Origin: Epiperipatus broadwayi
Lineage: Eukaryota; Onychophora; Udeonychophora; Euonychophora; Peripatidae
Length of the DNA: 64,000 nt
Direction of reading: 5' to 3'
Assembly (NCBI GenBank): GCA_028023455.1
Contig: JAQFVV010000018.1
Coordinates: 3,435,800 to 3,499,799, forward strand
The translations under genes were made by a program, and so were the position numbers. The notes beneath the pieces are model-generated. The model was not told where the DNA came from, did no database searches, and was given only the letters and a program-made list of their open reading frames with translations. Each line of letters starts with the position of its first letter. Position 1 is the first letter of the stretch. Shown here piece by piece: positions 24,411-36,962 of the stretch.

Positions 24411-25536
24411 AATTAAAATGTCTCCTTTCAATTAAAAGTAAACTTCTTTTTGCACCCACTTTCATGTTACCTGGTATAAATTAATTTAAACATTGGAACA
24501 TGCATAGTAAAAAGAAGGGTTTATTTACAAAAGGCAATGTTAACAGAAAGAAGAGTATGTTTAAAATTTATAATAACTTGGAAAAAAATACTAGTCATAT
24601 TAAAAGGGATCTAAATTCATTATTTAATACAAGCACTCAATATCTTACTTATTTTCTTTAATATTAAAGTTGGAATGATTTATCATAATACTTGATACAA
24701 TTTCAATTCTCATTAGTCTATTATTAATTTAATTTTACTGCAATAAATTATTAAATAAAATATATATAAATAAAACAGCTTTAAATATTGCAGTGTATAG
24801 CAATAGCCTTCACATTTCTCTGAAGATGGCATTCTCTAGTTAAGAATTATTTGAACTGAATTTATAAATTAATTTTCTAGCTGGTTAATTATGTGAAAGA
24901 AATAATCCTAAAAGCTAAAAAAAAAAAAAAAAAAATTCCATTATAAATACTTTAAATATGAACCTTGAGTAGTAAGCCTAACAAATTACAGTACTAGCCA
25001 TTGTTATAATGTCCTAATATATGTTTATATTTGCGTATATATAAAAGAGATGATTTATTACAAAAAGTTTAGATATGACTTCTAAAAAAACATTGTAACA
25101 TAACATTCTCATATCTAAAAAATTATTCATAAGTCAGACAGGTATCAATCAATACACATAAATATGATATATCAAATCTGCTTTGATCTTGGAAGCAATA
25201 GCCATATTGATCTGCATAATCAGAACACCTACCATTTATAGTAAGAGCATAACAAATATGATATTCTTTATAATGTCCACAAAAAAAAAAAAAAATCATT
25301 GAGTTTCAAATCTGAAAAATAAAAGTCCAATATTCCTAATCAAAATCAAATGAAATCACTAAAAAATCACTATCACACCTTTCAAGCAGTTTGCTTAAAG
25401 CTTATATAATAAACATTCATGTGTGTGTATATATATATATAGTAAGAATTGTAAATAAACTTTCAATAGTGTACTATGATTTCATTGTAATACAGATAAA
25501 TGATGAAAAAAAAAAAATTATTAAAAATAAATTTAC

Positions 25537-25761
25537 CTGATTCTCATAAGTTATTTCTTTGTATCGTATAGGTACATCTGATGCAAGAATATAAATGTAC
25601 AGCTGGTGATCACCTCCCAGAGCCCATATACCTTGTTGTACAGCAGACAAGCGTTTAAAATCTAAACCAAAATAATCCAATTCTTGCCAATGTTGGCTAT
25701 TAGTTGACAAAGTATAAACTTTGCCTTTATTATTAACAGCCCACAATCTTGTTGGTGGCAT
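25537..25761 (-). CDS. TECPR1: TECPR1 first coding exon
   Basis: The ATG is at 25761 on the minus strand and the exon runs 225 bases (75 codons) to a phase-0 donor (GAGAATCAG, then GTAAATTT). The protein begins MPPTRLWAVNNKGKVYTLST and continues through FKRLSAV..GIWALGGDHQLY to ASDVPIRYKE..YENQ. The first part is a tectonin beta-propeller blade (LWAV...G.VY.LS). The ASDVPIR...YENQRW join is the TECPR1-specific run into the DysF domain, with vertebrate TECPR1 also starting MP..LWAV. The ATG is chosen because this start aligns with the family start. A 2.1 kb LTR lies about 520 bases upstream on the same strand. Confidence 0.9.
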
Positions 25762-26278
25762 GGGATAGGAAGAAGCACAGCTTCAACTAATAAATAGAAA
25801 TACATAAGTATTATAATAATTGAAAATTTTTGCTAAATATAAAAAAAATTGCCATATTTAAAAAGATTATTATGAAATATTATATAGTTGCCTAATTCAT
25901 TTAAAAAAATTAGTGGTGGAAAAAAAGGATGACCAATAATAAAATGGCTGAATATCACCATTACAATAATGAAAATGCCTTTTAGCAATCTAAAAAAAAA
26001 AACAAATGTTAGGCCATTTAAAGAATGCTTTAACTTAATTAAAAATTTAATGATTTTTTTATCTCTGCAAGCTGTGTAGCTGTTCTCACTAAAATATTTA
26101 TCATGTTTTTATTAATCCCATTCAAGACTGCCATTTTTAAAATCTGTTAATAATTTAAACTAATTTCTAAGTTCTAGAGAGTAAAACCATTTGAGCATTT
26201 ATGAAGATTAGCGATGTCAATTGCTGATATTGTTTTTTTTAATAGCTTTTGACTTTCTGGAAATACATTACATATATC
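25762..26278 (-). other. Upstream region of TECPR1
   Basis: AT-rich, with no obvious TATA box and no second coding exon. It would hold the 5' untranslated region or a 5' intron end. It separates the ATG from an LTR retroelement. Confidence 0.35.
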
Positions 26279-26282
26279 TTAT

Positions 26283-28398
26283 TATAACGATCGAAATGCA
26301 AGTGAAGATCGAATCTAACCGCAAAAACGATATCTACAACTACCAGGGCGCCATCTAGGCATTTGAGCCTAGAAAAATTTATAGAGTAGGCAGATACACG
26401 CTGTTAAGATTTCACTTTATTTAAATATTCCGATCGTTAGCCCAAGTCACTAGCTCAGTGGAGACGCAGAGATAAAAATCTATATCTTAATTTATATCTT
26501 AAATATCAATAAATAAAAGCCACTGCCAGAAATTAACACATAAAAATATTTGTTTACGCACATATAAAATCATTCTAAATTCGAGGAATAGGTTTAACAT
26601 TTTTAGATTTTTATATTACTCTTTAATTGTACATTTACATAAATTTCAATGAGTTTAATATTTTATTTAGATGGTCAAGTATGAATAGACTACATAGATT
26701 TGCATTTGAAAATAAAACATTCTATCTATATTTAACCTTAGGCTAAAATTCGCAGTCAAACTGGCATCAATCCATCTGATATATTTATGTATTCAATGTA
26801 GCATGAAAATACCACAGCACAAATATACTATACTGTCAGGAATGGACATCTGAACAGTATAATTAGAGAAAACATTGACTCTTGTCCAATACAGGAATAT
26901 GACGTCTGTATAGCAAGAAGAACAATAAAATCAAAACTCCATAGGAAGGGACCGCGATCCTTTTTGCCGACTTACAATCCCATCCATAGGCAAAGGGTTG
27001 GTGCGGTGTATACAGCGATTCTGCACGTAGCGAAACTCATACTACATCTACTAATTACACAAATACATCCAATCCATTGACCCAATTCAACAACGACACA
27101 AATAACCTAAGATTACCTCCCCTAATATAACTTTACAAATCTATATAGCCATTCACGCCCGACTTAGATTTAACATTTAAATACGTTCGCACAGATTTGT
27201 TTAAAAATGTTGGGTATAGATCGATTACATAGATTCCACGGTCAAAAACATTTCAAAATAAACATAAATGATCAAAATACAAAATTATTGATACCGACAA
27301 TCGCAGAGGGAAATTTATAAGTAACCCAATAGTATTCACCATAAGATACTTGCGTTGTCACCAATAACTTAAAAGACATCCGAATAAATACATTTTAGAT
27401 ACTCACCGTAAGGTATCATTATTTATTGAATGTCTATATATTTTGATCAAATATGAAAACCAAAATATAATTAACCGCAAACGAATCCATGCAAGCGTCT
27501 ATAAACAACTTAAATTTCATGCATTTAAATAATCTTTACAATAAGAAAAAAAAAAAATGGAAATGATGTTTATCAATCGGAAAACATATAAAATTAAACA
27601 TTATTAATTTGATTTAAAAACTTACAAAAGTCAGATAAGAGTCCGTTTTAACATTTAAGTTGGCTTGTTTATCAATTTGTAAAACTTGATGAAAGTTCTT
27701 AATTGATTTTAATAATTGTTCATTTCATATAGCTTATGGTAGAAGAGTCCAGGTTTCTGCTTTTAATTCCCGCGACGCCTCCATTGGAAGATAATGTTCT
27801 GGAGATGGCAATAGCTGGTTCAAGGTATCACAGTCTTTTCCTTTTTCTTTTTTTTTTTTAAATAGAGAGTGTGGTATGTGCGTCCTACCACAACTCTCAA
27901 ACACACAACGCTGGAACTGTCCAGAAAAAACTGTATTTCCCTTTTTATATTATCCACACGGATTCAATCAACAAAACGTCACTAATCCATCACTTTCGTT
28001 AGGGTCCGAGCCAAGGTTTAGTGCTTCCATTGGTCAAGCTAATTTCTTTTTATTTTCTTATCTATCTTTCATCAGATCATTTTAATTATACAAGAACCCA
28101 AGGGCCAGTTTGGTTTTCGATAATTCATAAACAATCATTTCCATTTACAGATTACAAGAATTAATTAATACCTGTTTTTATTTTTAAATCTTGTACTTTT
28201 TTTATTTATAACAAAGTACGTTCAAATACTTATTTATTTGTTTTTTAAAAAAAAATATTTTTAAAGTTTGGCATCTGTGCGAATGTATATACGTTTAACA
28301 AAACCTTTTAATTTTAGCGTTTAGTTTTTTACTTTTATTTGCGAACTTTTAAGTTTTTATTTTAAATTAATGTAACGACATATTTATATATCGTTACA
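26283..28398 (-). repeat. 3' LTR of the non-autonomous element
   Basis: It starts TATAACGATCG (the expected TGTAACG with one change) and ends TATATATCGTTACA. Landmarks are GGGCGCCATCTAGGCATTTG, CACTAGCTCAGTGGAGACG (tRNA A-box-like on the plus strand) and a TATA-like CTATAAATTTTTC on the minus strand (about 26374-26386). ORF 27876-28085 lies in the LTR and recurs in the partner, but its product is unknown. Confidence 0.8.
26374..26386 (-). promoter_or_regulatory. LTR TATA-like box facing TECPR1
   Basis: CTATAAATTTTTC on the minus strand lies about 610 bases upstream of the TECPR1 start codon and in the same orientation. It is kept in the partner LTR (around 29185, one base changed) and altered in the solo LTR at 11441 (TATACATT). 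Confidence 0.35.
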
Positions 28399-29089
28399 TA
28401 TCAGTAAACTTCCTCAAAAAACAAAAACATTAAAAAAAAAAAAAAGACTTTACTTAGTGTTAGTAATTACGTTACACAAATTGATTATATATGAAAATTT
28501 CAAAAGGACAAAACTTTTTTTTTACAAGACAAAACAGTAATTACACACAAATATAATGATTAAAAAAAAAATTGACTGTTGATTCCCTATTACCAGCTAA
28601 ATTTCTGCCCCCTCCCTTCCAAGTTTCATTTCTCCTACCTTTAACTATTACTTAGGCAAGTTGAACGATTAGATTTTAATTTAACAAGACTTTTTTTTTA
28701 AAAAAAAAATATGATTTATATTTATTATTACGTTTTATTCCTCGCATTTATATTTACATATGCGCAATTTTTCTTACTGGCAGTACTTTTAAGACCAAAA
28801 ATTCAAACTGTAACTCCACGTCAATACAACAAATATATTTATACTAATTTCAAAAAAAATATTACGGGCATGATTCATTTTCAAAAGTACTAGTGGTTTA
28901 TTAAACATCTGGCTATAACTTTACGTTAGTACAAAAATGTACTTATTTCAGAAAAAACATGTTATTTGCATGATTCACTTTTAAAATTCTCAGGGCACTC
29001 GTGATTTATTAAAGATAGAAAATTTCATCATCATCAATTCCCCTTCTCAGGGTCAATCTCTGAGGTAAGGCCACACTTGGGATGCCAAT
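28399..29089 (-). other. Interior of the non-autonomous LTR element
   Basis: 691 AT-rich bases without a recognisable gene. The minus-strand beginning TTGGCATCCCAAGTGTGGCC (29088-29069) is a plausible primer-binding site. The minus-strand end reads TTTTTTGAGGAAG before the 3' LTR, a weak polypurine tract. Confidence 0.5.
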
Positions 29090-31161
29090 TATAACGATCG
29101 AAATGAAAGTGAAGATCGAATCTAACCGCAAAAGCAATATCTGCAACTACCAGGGCGCCATCTAGGCATTTGAGCCTAGAAAAATTTATAAAGTAGGCAG
29201 ATACGCGCTGTTAAGATTCCACTTTATTTAAATATTCAGATCGTTAGCCCAAGTCACTAGCTCAGTGGAGACGCAGAGATAAAAATCTATATCTTAATTT
29301 ATATCTTAAATATCAATAAATAAAAGCCACTGCCAGAAATTAACACATAAAAATATTTATTTACGCACATATAAAATCATTCTAAATTCGAGGAATAGGT
29401 TTAACATTTTTAGAATTTTATATTACTCTTTAATTGTACATTTACATAAATTTCAATGAGTTTAATATTTTATTTAGATAGTCAAGTATGAATAGACTAC
29501 ATAGATTTGCATTTAAAATTAAACATTCTATCCCTATTTAACGTTAGGCTAAAAGTCGCAGCCAAAACTGGCGTCAATTCATCTAATATATCGATGCATT
29601 CAATGTAATACGAAATACGGCAGCACCAAAAAGTTAAGAGAAGAAATTGCTTCTCGTCAGATAGGAATAAATATTACATCTATCTGCGAAGAAGAGCAAT
29701 AAAAAAAAACTCCATAGAAAGGAACTGCGTTCTTCGTCTTATAATTCCTTCCATAGGCAAAATGGGAGGGTGCGGCGTATGAAGCGATTCTGCCCGTAGC
29801 GAATCTGTACTACATTTACTAAATTACACCAATATATCCAATCCATTGACCCAATTTAACTACGAAACAAATAACCTAAGATTTCCCTTCCCTAATATAG
29901 CTTTACAAATCTATATAAACCATTCACGCCCGACTTAAGTTTAACATTTAGATACGTTCGCACAGATTTGTTTAAAAATGTTGGGTATAGATCGATTACA
30001 TAGATTCCACGGTCAAAAACATTTCAAAATAAACATAAACGATCAAAATACAAAATTATTGATTACTGACAATTGCAGAGGGAAATTTATACGTAACCCA
30101 ATAGTATTCACCATAAGATACTTGCATTGTCACCAATAACTTAAAAGACATCCGAATAAATACATTTTAGATACTCACCGTAAGGTATCATTATTTATCG
30201 AATGTCTATATATTTTGATCAAATATGAAAACCAAAATATAATTAACCGCAAACGAATCCATGCAAGCGTCTATAAACAACTTAAATTTCATGCATTTAA
30301 ATAATCTTTACAATAAGAAAAAAAAAAAAAAATGGAAATGAGGTTTATCAATCGGAAAACATATAAAATTAAACATTATTAATTTGATTTAAAAACTTAC
30401 AAAAGTCAGATAAGAGTCCGTTTTAACATTTAAGTTGGCTTGTTTATCAATTTGTAAAACTTGACGAAAGTTCTTAATTGATTTCAATAATTGTTCATTT
30501 CATATAGCTTATGGTAGAAGAGTCCAGGTTCCTGTTTTTAATTCCCGCGACGCCTCCATTGGAAGATAATGTTCTGGAGATGGCAATAGCTGGTTCAAGG
30601 TATCACAGTCTTTTCATTTTTCTTTTTTAAATAGAGAGTGTGGTATGTGTGTCCTACCACCTCTCAAACGCACAACGCTGGAACTGTCTGAAAAAACTGT
30701 ATTTCCCTTTTTATATTATCCACACGGATTCAATCAACAAAACGTCACTAATCCATCACTTTCGTTAGGGTCCGAGCCAAGGCTTAGTGCTTCCATTGGT
30801 CAAGCTAATTTCTTATTTTCTTATCTATCTTTCATCAGATCATTTTAATTATACAAGAACCCAAGGGCCAGTTTGGTTTTCGATAATTCATAAACAATCA
30901 TTTCCATTTACAGATTACAAGAATTAATTAATACCTGTTTTTATTTTTAAATCTTGTACTTTTTTTATTTATAACAAAGTACGTTCAAATACTTATTTAT
31001 TTGTTTTTTAAAAAAAAATATTTTTAAAGTTTGGCATCTGTGCGAATGTATATACGTTTAACAAAACCTTTTAATTTTAGCGTTTAGTTTTTTACTTTTA
31101 TTTGTGAACTTTTAAGTTTTTATTTTAAATTAATGTAACGACATATTTATATATCGTTACA
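29090..31161 (-). repeat. 5' LTR of the non-autonomous element
   Basis: Near-identical to 26283-28398, with a few substitutions and length changes in A/T runs. Its right end carries the hairpin TGTAACGA...TATCGTTACA (31134-31161) next to the TTAT duplication. Confidence 0.8.
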
Positions 31162-31165
31162 TTAT

Positions 31166-31689
31166 AATTCAGCAATCAATAATCACTTCCTGTATCAAAT
31201 TTATTAAGCACATTGTAGTCTTGAAATATATATTTTCTTTTAGTCAAATTATATTTCTATTGTAGTTTCATTTTGATGTTTCATGTTCACTTAGATTTTA
31301 AATTTTTGGTCAAAGAAAAATTCATAAAATAACTTTCATTTTTAAAAAAATTTGTATCTATGTCTCCTAAATCTGACAAGATATTTGCATAATTAAATTT
31401 CCACATTTTCATTACATGCACAGCAATTCTGATACCAATCTTTTCTTTTTTCATTCTTTTTAATTTTTATTCCTTGTTTTGTGCTTTTTTTTTTTCCTTT
31501 TGAGATTAGAATGATCATACACAATTCTAAATGACTGCCAATAAGAAAATGGTATTTTCTACAAAGTTGAATAATTAATTATTCTGTAGAAAGAGTTCAT
31601 TTTCTACAATACTATACTCCCAAATTTTTATTTTATTTATAAGGAATCCTATTTTATTGGACATATCTAATATTTGTATTTTTATAGAG
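31166..31689. other. AT-rich stretch, no gene seen
   Basis: T-rich filler between the LTR element and the PLE copy. It includes a short palindromic TTTTCTACAAAGTTGAATAA...TTCTGTAG phrase near 31555-31610. Confidence 0.5.
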
Positions 31690-31754
31690 AATATATTAAA
31701 AATAACAATTCAATATAAAAAATTATTTAATCAGACAATTTTTATAATAATATA

Positions 31755-31812
31755 TTTAATTTCACCAACCTGGATTTCGCTCCTATACTGGAGCCTTATC
31801 AAGTTGTAAACA
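31755..31812 (-). ncRNA. Hammerhead-like motif in PLE tail, minus arm
   Basis: On the minus strand: CTTGATAAGGCTCCAGTATA followed by GGAGCGAAATCCAGGTTGGT. GCTCC and GGAGC pair as stem II directly before the GAAA core. The other core half reads TTGATAA where CTGANGA is standard. See the plus arm for the matching copy. Confidence 0.35.
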
Positions 31813-32064
31813 TACTTAAAATTACAATTCTTTCTTTTCTACAGCAACTCCTCCTAAAAGGCTTCATTTTACATTATAATATCAAAGATAAAACAAATCT
31901 TCTATTTCCTATTCATTACATACACAAATAATTATACATAATATTTACTACACAAACCTGATCTAAATCATAATCAAACATTTACATTATACAATCACAC
32001 ATTTATACATTACCATCATTCATAAATTTCCAAATCTTTCTCTCCTTACAAACTTATATAACTA

Positions 32065-33045
32065 CACCTGAGTCTCGTTTTGTGCAGTAGATAGGTTCAA
32101 CAGAAAACCTGCATTAAAAAAAATCACACAAACATAGACTTAAATTTACCTTGAAAAATGGGGGATAGGTGCTGTAATCTTCAGAATTTACATAAAAGCA
32201 AAGCAACAAGGAAAAATTACTTTAAAATTTGCATTAAAAAAAGTAAGCAAATAAAGTATGACTAATAAAAAAATTCAAATATTTAAAAAAAATTAATACA
32301 AGATAAACTTTTTTTTACTTTATTTATTACTACGGCATTTAATTTTCCATTTTTCATACATATTTTAATCATTACCACTAGCGTTATTTGTAAACTGGTA
32401 AGAAATCAGATTCAATGTGATGTATTGTGGCTTCTCCTTAAACGAAGTCAAGAATCTCTCAGCAATTGTGCCCAGAGAAACCTGTTAGCCACTTTATTTT
32501 TATTCGTGATGTGATGTACAACTAGCACCATTTTCAGTCTTGTGCTGTGTTAATGGTTTTCTGTTTCTATATGAAAAAAAAGGGATCGCAATCAAAACAA
32601 CAAGATTATACATTATCATTAGAAAGATTATTTTCAGTTTATAAAATCTTCATTTTTTATTTTAAAAATCTAAAAGATTATTTATTTCTGTTATATATAA
32701 CAAAATACGTTTTAAAAGTTTAAATTTTTTGAATATTTATTGCAATATTTTTATATGTAAATATAAATCTATTATTATTATTTACTCATTGGTATAAAAT
32801 AGGTTATTTACAAAGAAGCCAAGTTCTAAATACAGCTTCAGGTCATATTCACATTAGCTGCTAACATAACACTATATTTTTGAAAAAAAAAAAAGTATTT
32901 CAAATAAGTCAAATTAAGTTAGTAATAATTTAAATTTCTTGATATCTAATAAATATAGTGAAATATGAAGGATGTTAAGAAGAAATATGAATCGCATAAC
33001 TTCAAAATCGCATTAAAATAATCCGCATAAAATGAGACCCAGATG
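32065..33045. mobile_element. Tc1/mariner-type MITE inserted in the PLE tail
   Basis: The ends are inverted repeats: left CACCTGAGTCTCGTTTTGTG, right (minus strand) CATCTGGGTCTCATTTTATG. They are flanked by the dinucleotide TA (32063-32064 and 33046-33047). Comparison with the intact tail of the sister PLE copy (39475-39510) shows the uninterrupted target, so the 981-base insertion is exact. No transposase is encoded. A TA target places it in the Tc1/mariner/pogo group. Confidence 0.85.
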
Positions 33046-33940
33046 TATATTTAATGTTTTCAATCCAACATAATTAGAATGATAATCATCTATATTTCCT
33101 ATATTACATATTCATTTCCCTAATGATCTACTGTTTTGCCATCCTATTTTAATATTACCAGGTAATTCTTCTCTTACCAACTCTTTATATACTCTATCAA
33201 AATATGGAACTGAAATCCATTTATTATTTACAGTCAACTTATTATTATAATATCTAATATCTTCATCTTTATTTTTAAAAAATTTACTTATATCTTTCTT
33301 TTAATATCCCATACTCATATAATCATTTTCAACCTCCAACTTTTGCATTAATGCTACATCCTTATCTAATGTTAACCTATCATTTTTCTCTCTAAACCCG
33401 TTCATTGCTGCTATTTTTTAGAGACTATGGTTGATATAAACCTGGATCTATTATACTTCTCTTTTCTTTTTCCTTAATATAATGTCTTATAACAATCTCA
33501 CCTGTCACACTCTTCTTCATAAAAATATCTAAATATTTTAACCTTTTCTTTCCATTTTCCATCATAAATCTAATACCATATCTATTATCATTCATTTCAT
33601 TAAATGCATTATTGATACTTCTACTATTGCCCATTATAAGTATATCATCAACATATTTGTGATATTATACAATTTCTTTCATCCTTATATATTTATCAAT
33701 TACACTTCGCTCAATATAATCAATCATAATAGACGATAAAACACCACTAATGAAACAACCCATTCTTTAGTTATCTTCCAAAACTCATTTTTATATTTAA
33801 AGTACAATGTTTCACTTATCAACAATAAAACCTCATTAATAATCCACATCCATTCCTTCGACATACCACCATAATTCTTTATTCTTTCCAAAACTACTTT
33901 TATAGTTTCCTCTCTAGGTATACTTTGATACTGTACCGGT

Positions 33941-36900
33941 CAAAACATGTTTATCCATCTAACATGAGCTGGAACTCACAAAATGTACTTCAAACCCAGC
34001 CAAGCCCGAGAACCTGGATTCAAACCACTCCATAAGCTCCAGATCAAACACCTAATGGATAACATAACAATGATGGCACACGAGAATTAATTTTAAATCC
34101 GGCCCACTAGCAGAGTGGAGAAGACAATAAGACATATATTAACCATGACTTAACTAAAATATGTATACGCATGGCTGTACATTTGGAAGTGGAGGAAAAG
34201 GAATTCAAACTACTCAAATAAGTTAGACAATAAAAATATAGTTTAATATAATGACAAATTATTATACATTATGACTTAATTGTATACATTAGAATGTGCG
34301 TGAATGAGCAAGCGGTCTGCCAAACAATAGATTATTATGTCATTCACGCTATATTTCTCATATGCTCTTTTATTAAATAAACGACTATATACTATAAATA
34401 AGCACACATCTTTGGTGAGTCCAATATTAAGATGCCAATCGATTATTAGAAAGAATTTACATAAAATTGCTATTAACGCTTTTATATATGCTTCTGAAAC
34501 ATGGTGACTACCATTATTTCAGGGAGCATCCCGAGATTCATTACAGATATATTATAAACTATTTTCATGCCATTATGGCCATGAAAATAAATAAAATACA
34601 TTTGAAAACATATTTGATGACATGATAAAATACTTAATGAAGATTCCTTTAATTAGCGCTGGTAAGAAGAACACTTTATTTTCCCCAAAGCATATACTCT
34701 TAAATTTAGAAATAGATTACGACGGTAGGATTGGATAATAAGATTGAAATAACATTATAAATTAATAAAGTTAATAATATTCGGTATTTATATATATATT
34801 TTGAGCAGAGCGCAATTTTAATATTATTACAGTACTAAAATTAGGTCATAAGCAAAAGAAATAATAATAATAATACGAAGTTTGGGCAGTACTGGCATAA
34901 TGGCAAAGAACTAAGAGGAAAAGATAATGCTTCTGGACAAAAACGAAGTCTAAGACCCCCTTATTGGGCAGTGCTTAGTCACCGATGTGCAGGCCTTTTA
35001 TACGAATAAAGTGGATAGGCATAGCATGTGCCAGACTTACGGGAATCACCACCAGAGGTCTTTTTATATGAAATAAATGGTCCTGGGAAGGTCAACTATC
35101 CTCTGAACAAGGCGTGAGAAGAAATCTATGGGTTCAATCTAGTCGCAACCCTCATATTAGAAGCACGTAATATATATATATTCAAGAAGATATGCCGAAT
35201 GTCAGTAACGCAGTATGGATGGATATCACTAACGACTGGAATAAGATTTACTGCTTCAAAAATAAATGACCCTAGTTTGAATGCCATAATTTATATAGAT
35301 AATGCACAATGCCGCCATAATATACATACAAGATTTTACTTAATAATTAAAATAGTAAAATATACATTAAATTTTACCCCTTTCTTTTTCTGCTGTTTAA
35401 AATGACTCAATCCCACCTTCGCATGATTTTACAACAACTGAGAATATTTAAGCACATATTATTTTAAGAATATGAAAAAAAATAAAAGAAAGCTAGCAGT
35501 TATAGAAAACAACTCATAGGTCACTTTTTCAAAAATGAGTAAATAATATTTTAAAATTTCAAAACGTTAATTAGCCTAAGTTCTGGATTCCCTGGGTAGA
35601 ATCCAGAGTTGAATAAATAGCAAAATTTCATACTAAAACATAAACAAAATGTTGACTCGTAAAAACAATCTGTGAGCATACTAATTAATAATGCATTATG
35701 TTTTAAAAGGACGTTGATAACCTTAATTCATGAAGGTTTACTTAAAAGAAGAAAGAAAAGATTTTACAAAATTCAACTCGTCAGATTGCTTGAGATTGGC
35801 ATATTAATAACTAAAATAGACATATAAAATTAAGTAATAAATACATATAAATAAATGACCGCACCAAAGTTAAAGAAAATTAGAGCATATGTGAGAGAAT
35901 TAAATTTATAGAAATTATTTGAGAACAATTTACATTATTAGAAAAGTTACAAAGTTAAATCATACATTAGAAGAAATTGATAACAGGGTTCGAGATTAGT
36001 CAGCTAGATTTACTTTTAGGCGGTATGCAAATCAATACCTTGCACAATTTAAGACTCCATTTTCAAAGTACGACATTCAATGGATCCATGTGAGTCCTTA
36101 TGTGGCAAGCAAGTTTCTATTTAGCATTCTAAAGTTCTCCATTGGGCAATTACTTCATTTCAGGGCAGCAGTTAGATGGTACATTAGCGGGAAAAAGACC
36201 CAAAAGATAATTGGCATCTACTCTATCATTATCTTAGATTTCAAAGTTGCGTGGAGTATTGATAACAACACAGTTCTCTCAGTAATAGCTAATCTATTGA
36301 TTTAAAATACGGCCATTTTACACTCCTGCCCAGGTATTCAAAGAATGATTTCCATTTCTTATCTCTAGCTCAAACATAATCTTTAATCTAACAGAAATTT
36401 TACATTTCTTTGTCCATTGTTTTTTTTTTGAAAGATGCAATTGTTAGATAACATTCCAAAAATATATTCAAATCTATTTCCAATGACAAAATGTTTATAA
36501 CAAAAGTACAATTGTTAATCTTAATCCCCATTTTATTTTAAGTAAAAACTTTAATTAAAACTTCCTTCCCCAGATTAAAACAGTAGTGTTTCCAACCCTT
36601 CAATTATTTTTGGACAATTAACAGTTGCATCTTCTATCTTGGATTTTATAAAATATACAGTTTAATAGGAAAACAAGAAATTTAAAAAGAAAAAGTTTAA
36701 AAAATGACTTATAATAAAATATTAAAAAAAAAAATCAATATTTTGTTAGTATGTTTGCTCCTATATATATATATTTGAGCAGCACCTATGTACTTTAATA
36801 AAAAAGAATAATAATAAAAAATGTTATTTAAAAGTTAAAATTTTATAACTTAGGTGCGAATCTCAAATATATACATAAAATATATATATGAGACTAAAGG

Positions 36901-36962
36901 AGAGGGATCGGATATAGGGTTTAAACATAGGTTAGTAGATAGAACTATGAAGCTCAATCTTA
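33941..36962. other. ~3 kb insertion of unknown identity in the PLE copy
   Basis: Left and right of this block the minus-strand PLE matches the plus copy, but about 40 bases of PLE (between the equivalents of 38182 and 38230) are missing at the junction. The block starts TGTACCGGTCAAAACATG, LTR-like. It carries AACCTGGATTCAAACCACTC and CCCACTAGCAGAGTGGAG, recalling the tRNA-like phrases of the other LTRs here. No matching right LTR end and no gene are visible. It may be a truncated LTR joined to other repeats. Confidence 0.45.

Larger units (their letters stand above)
14034..25536 (-). other. TECPR1 intron between the two coding exons (11.5 kb)
   Basis: The intron is phase 0 and AT-rich. It holds a tandem repeat array (16376-19060), a long hairpin with a ribozyme-like core (17391-17546), a SINE-like piece (21091-21222), a palindrome with a PLE-like tail (23623-24090) and a short duplication (24290-24410). 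Stretches 14040-15900, 19060-21090 and 21230-23620 show no gene. The donor after TATGAGAATCAG is GTAAAT and the acceptor is described with exon 2. Confidence 0.75.
26283..31161 (-). mobile_element. Non-autonomous LTR retrotransposon, complete, long LTRs and tiny interior
   Basis: Two near-identical LTRs (26283-28398 and 29090-31161) enclose 691 bases. The whole is flanked by a 4-bp duplication TTAT (26279-26282 and 31162-31165), proving a single insertion. On the minus strand, the sequence just after the right-hand LTR is ATTGGCATCCCAAGTGTGGC, a TGG-started primer-site candidate, so the element points leftward like TECPR1. No gag or pol is present. The 61-codon ORF inside (28711-28893) is hydrophobic and unconvincing. 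LTR-only elements of this type depend on the proteins of a relative. Confidence 0.85.
31690..33935 (-). pseudogene. Penelope-like element, minus-strand copy, 3' half (interrupted)
   Basis: This is the inverted counterpart of 38210-39885. The minus strand encodes the RT palm and thumb: WGNSRSINNAFNEMND-type wording (MGNSRSINNAFNEMNDNRYG) and KKRLKYLDIFMKKSVTGEIV, as in the plus copy. The GIY-YIG part is missing: the sequence jumps from the region equivalent to 39060 to that equivalent to 39465, a deletion of about 400 bases. A MITE (32065-33045) sits in the tail. Frameshifts and stops make it dead. It ends at the left with the same hammerhead-like tail as the other arm. Confidence 0.75.

Noticed and set aside
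27876-28085. 69-codon ORF shared by both LTRs (also 30645-30848)
   Set aside because: It is plus-strand, antisense to the element, has different internal indels in the two copies, and shows no known motif.
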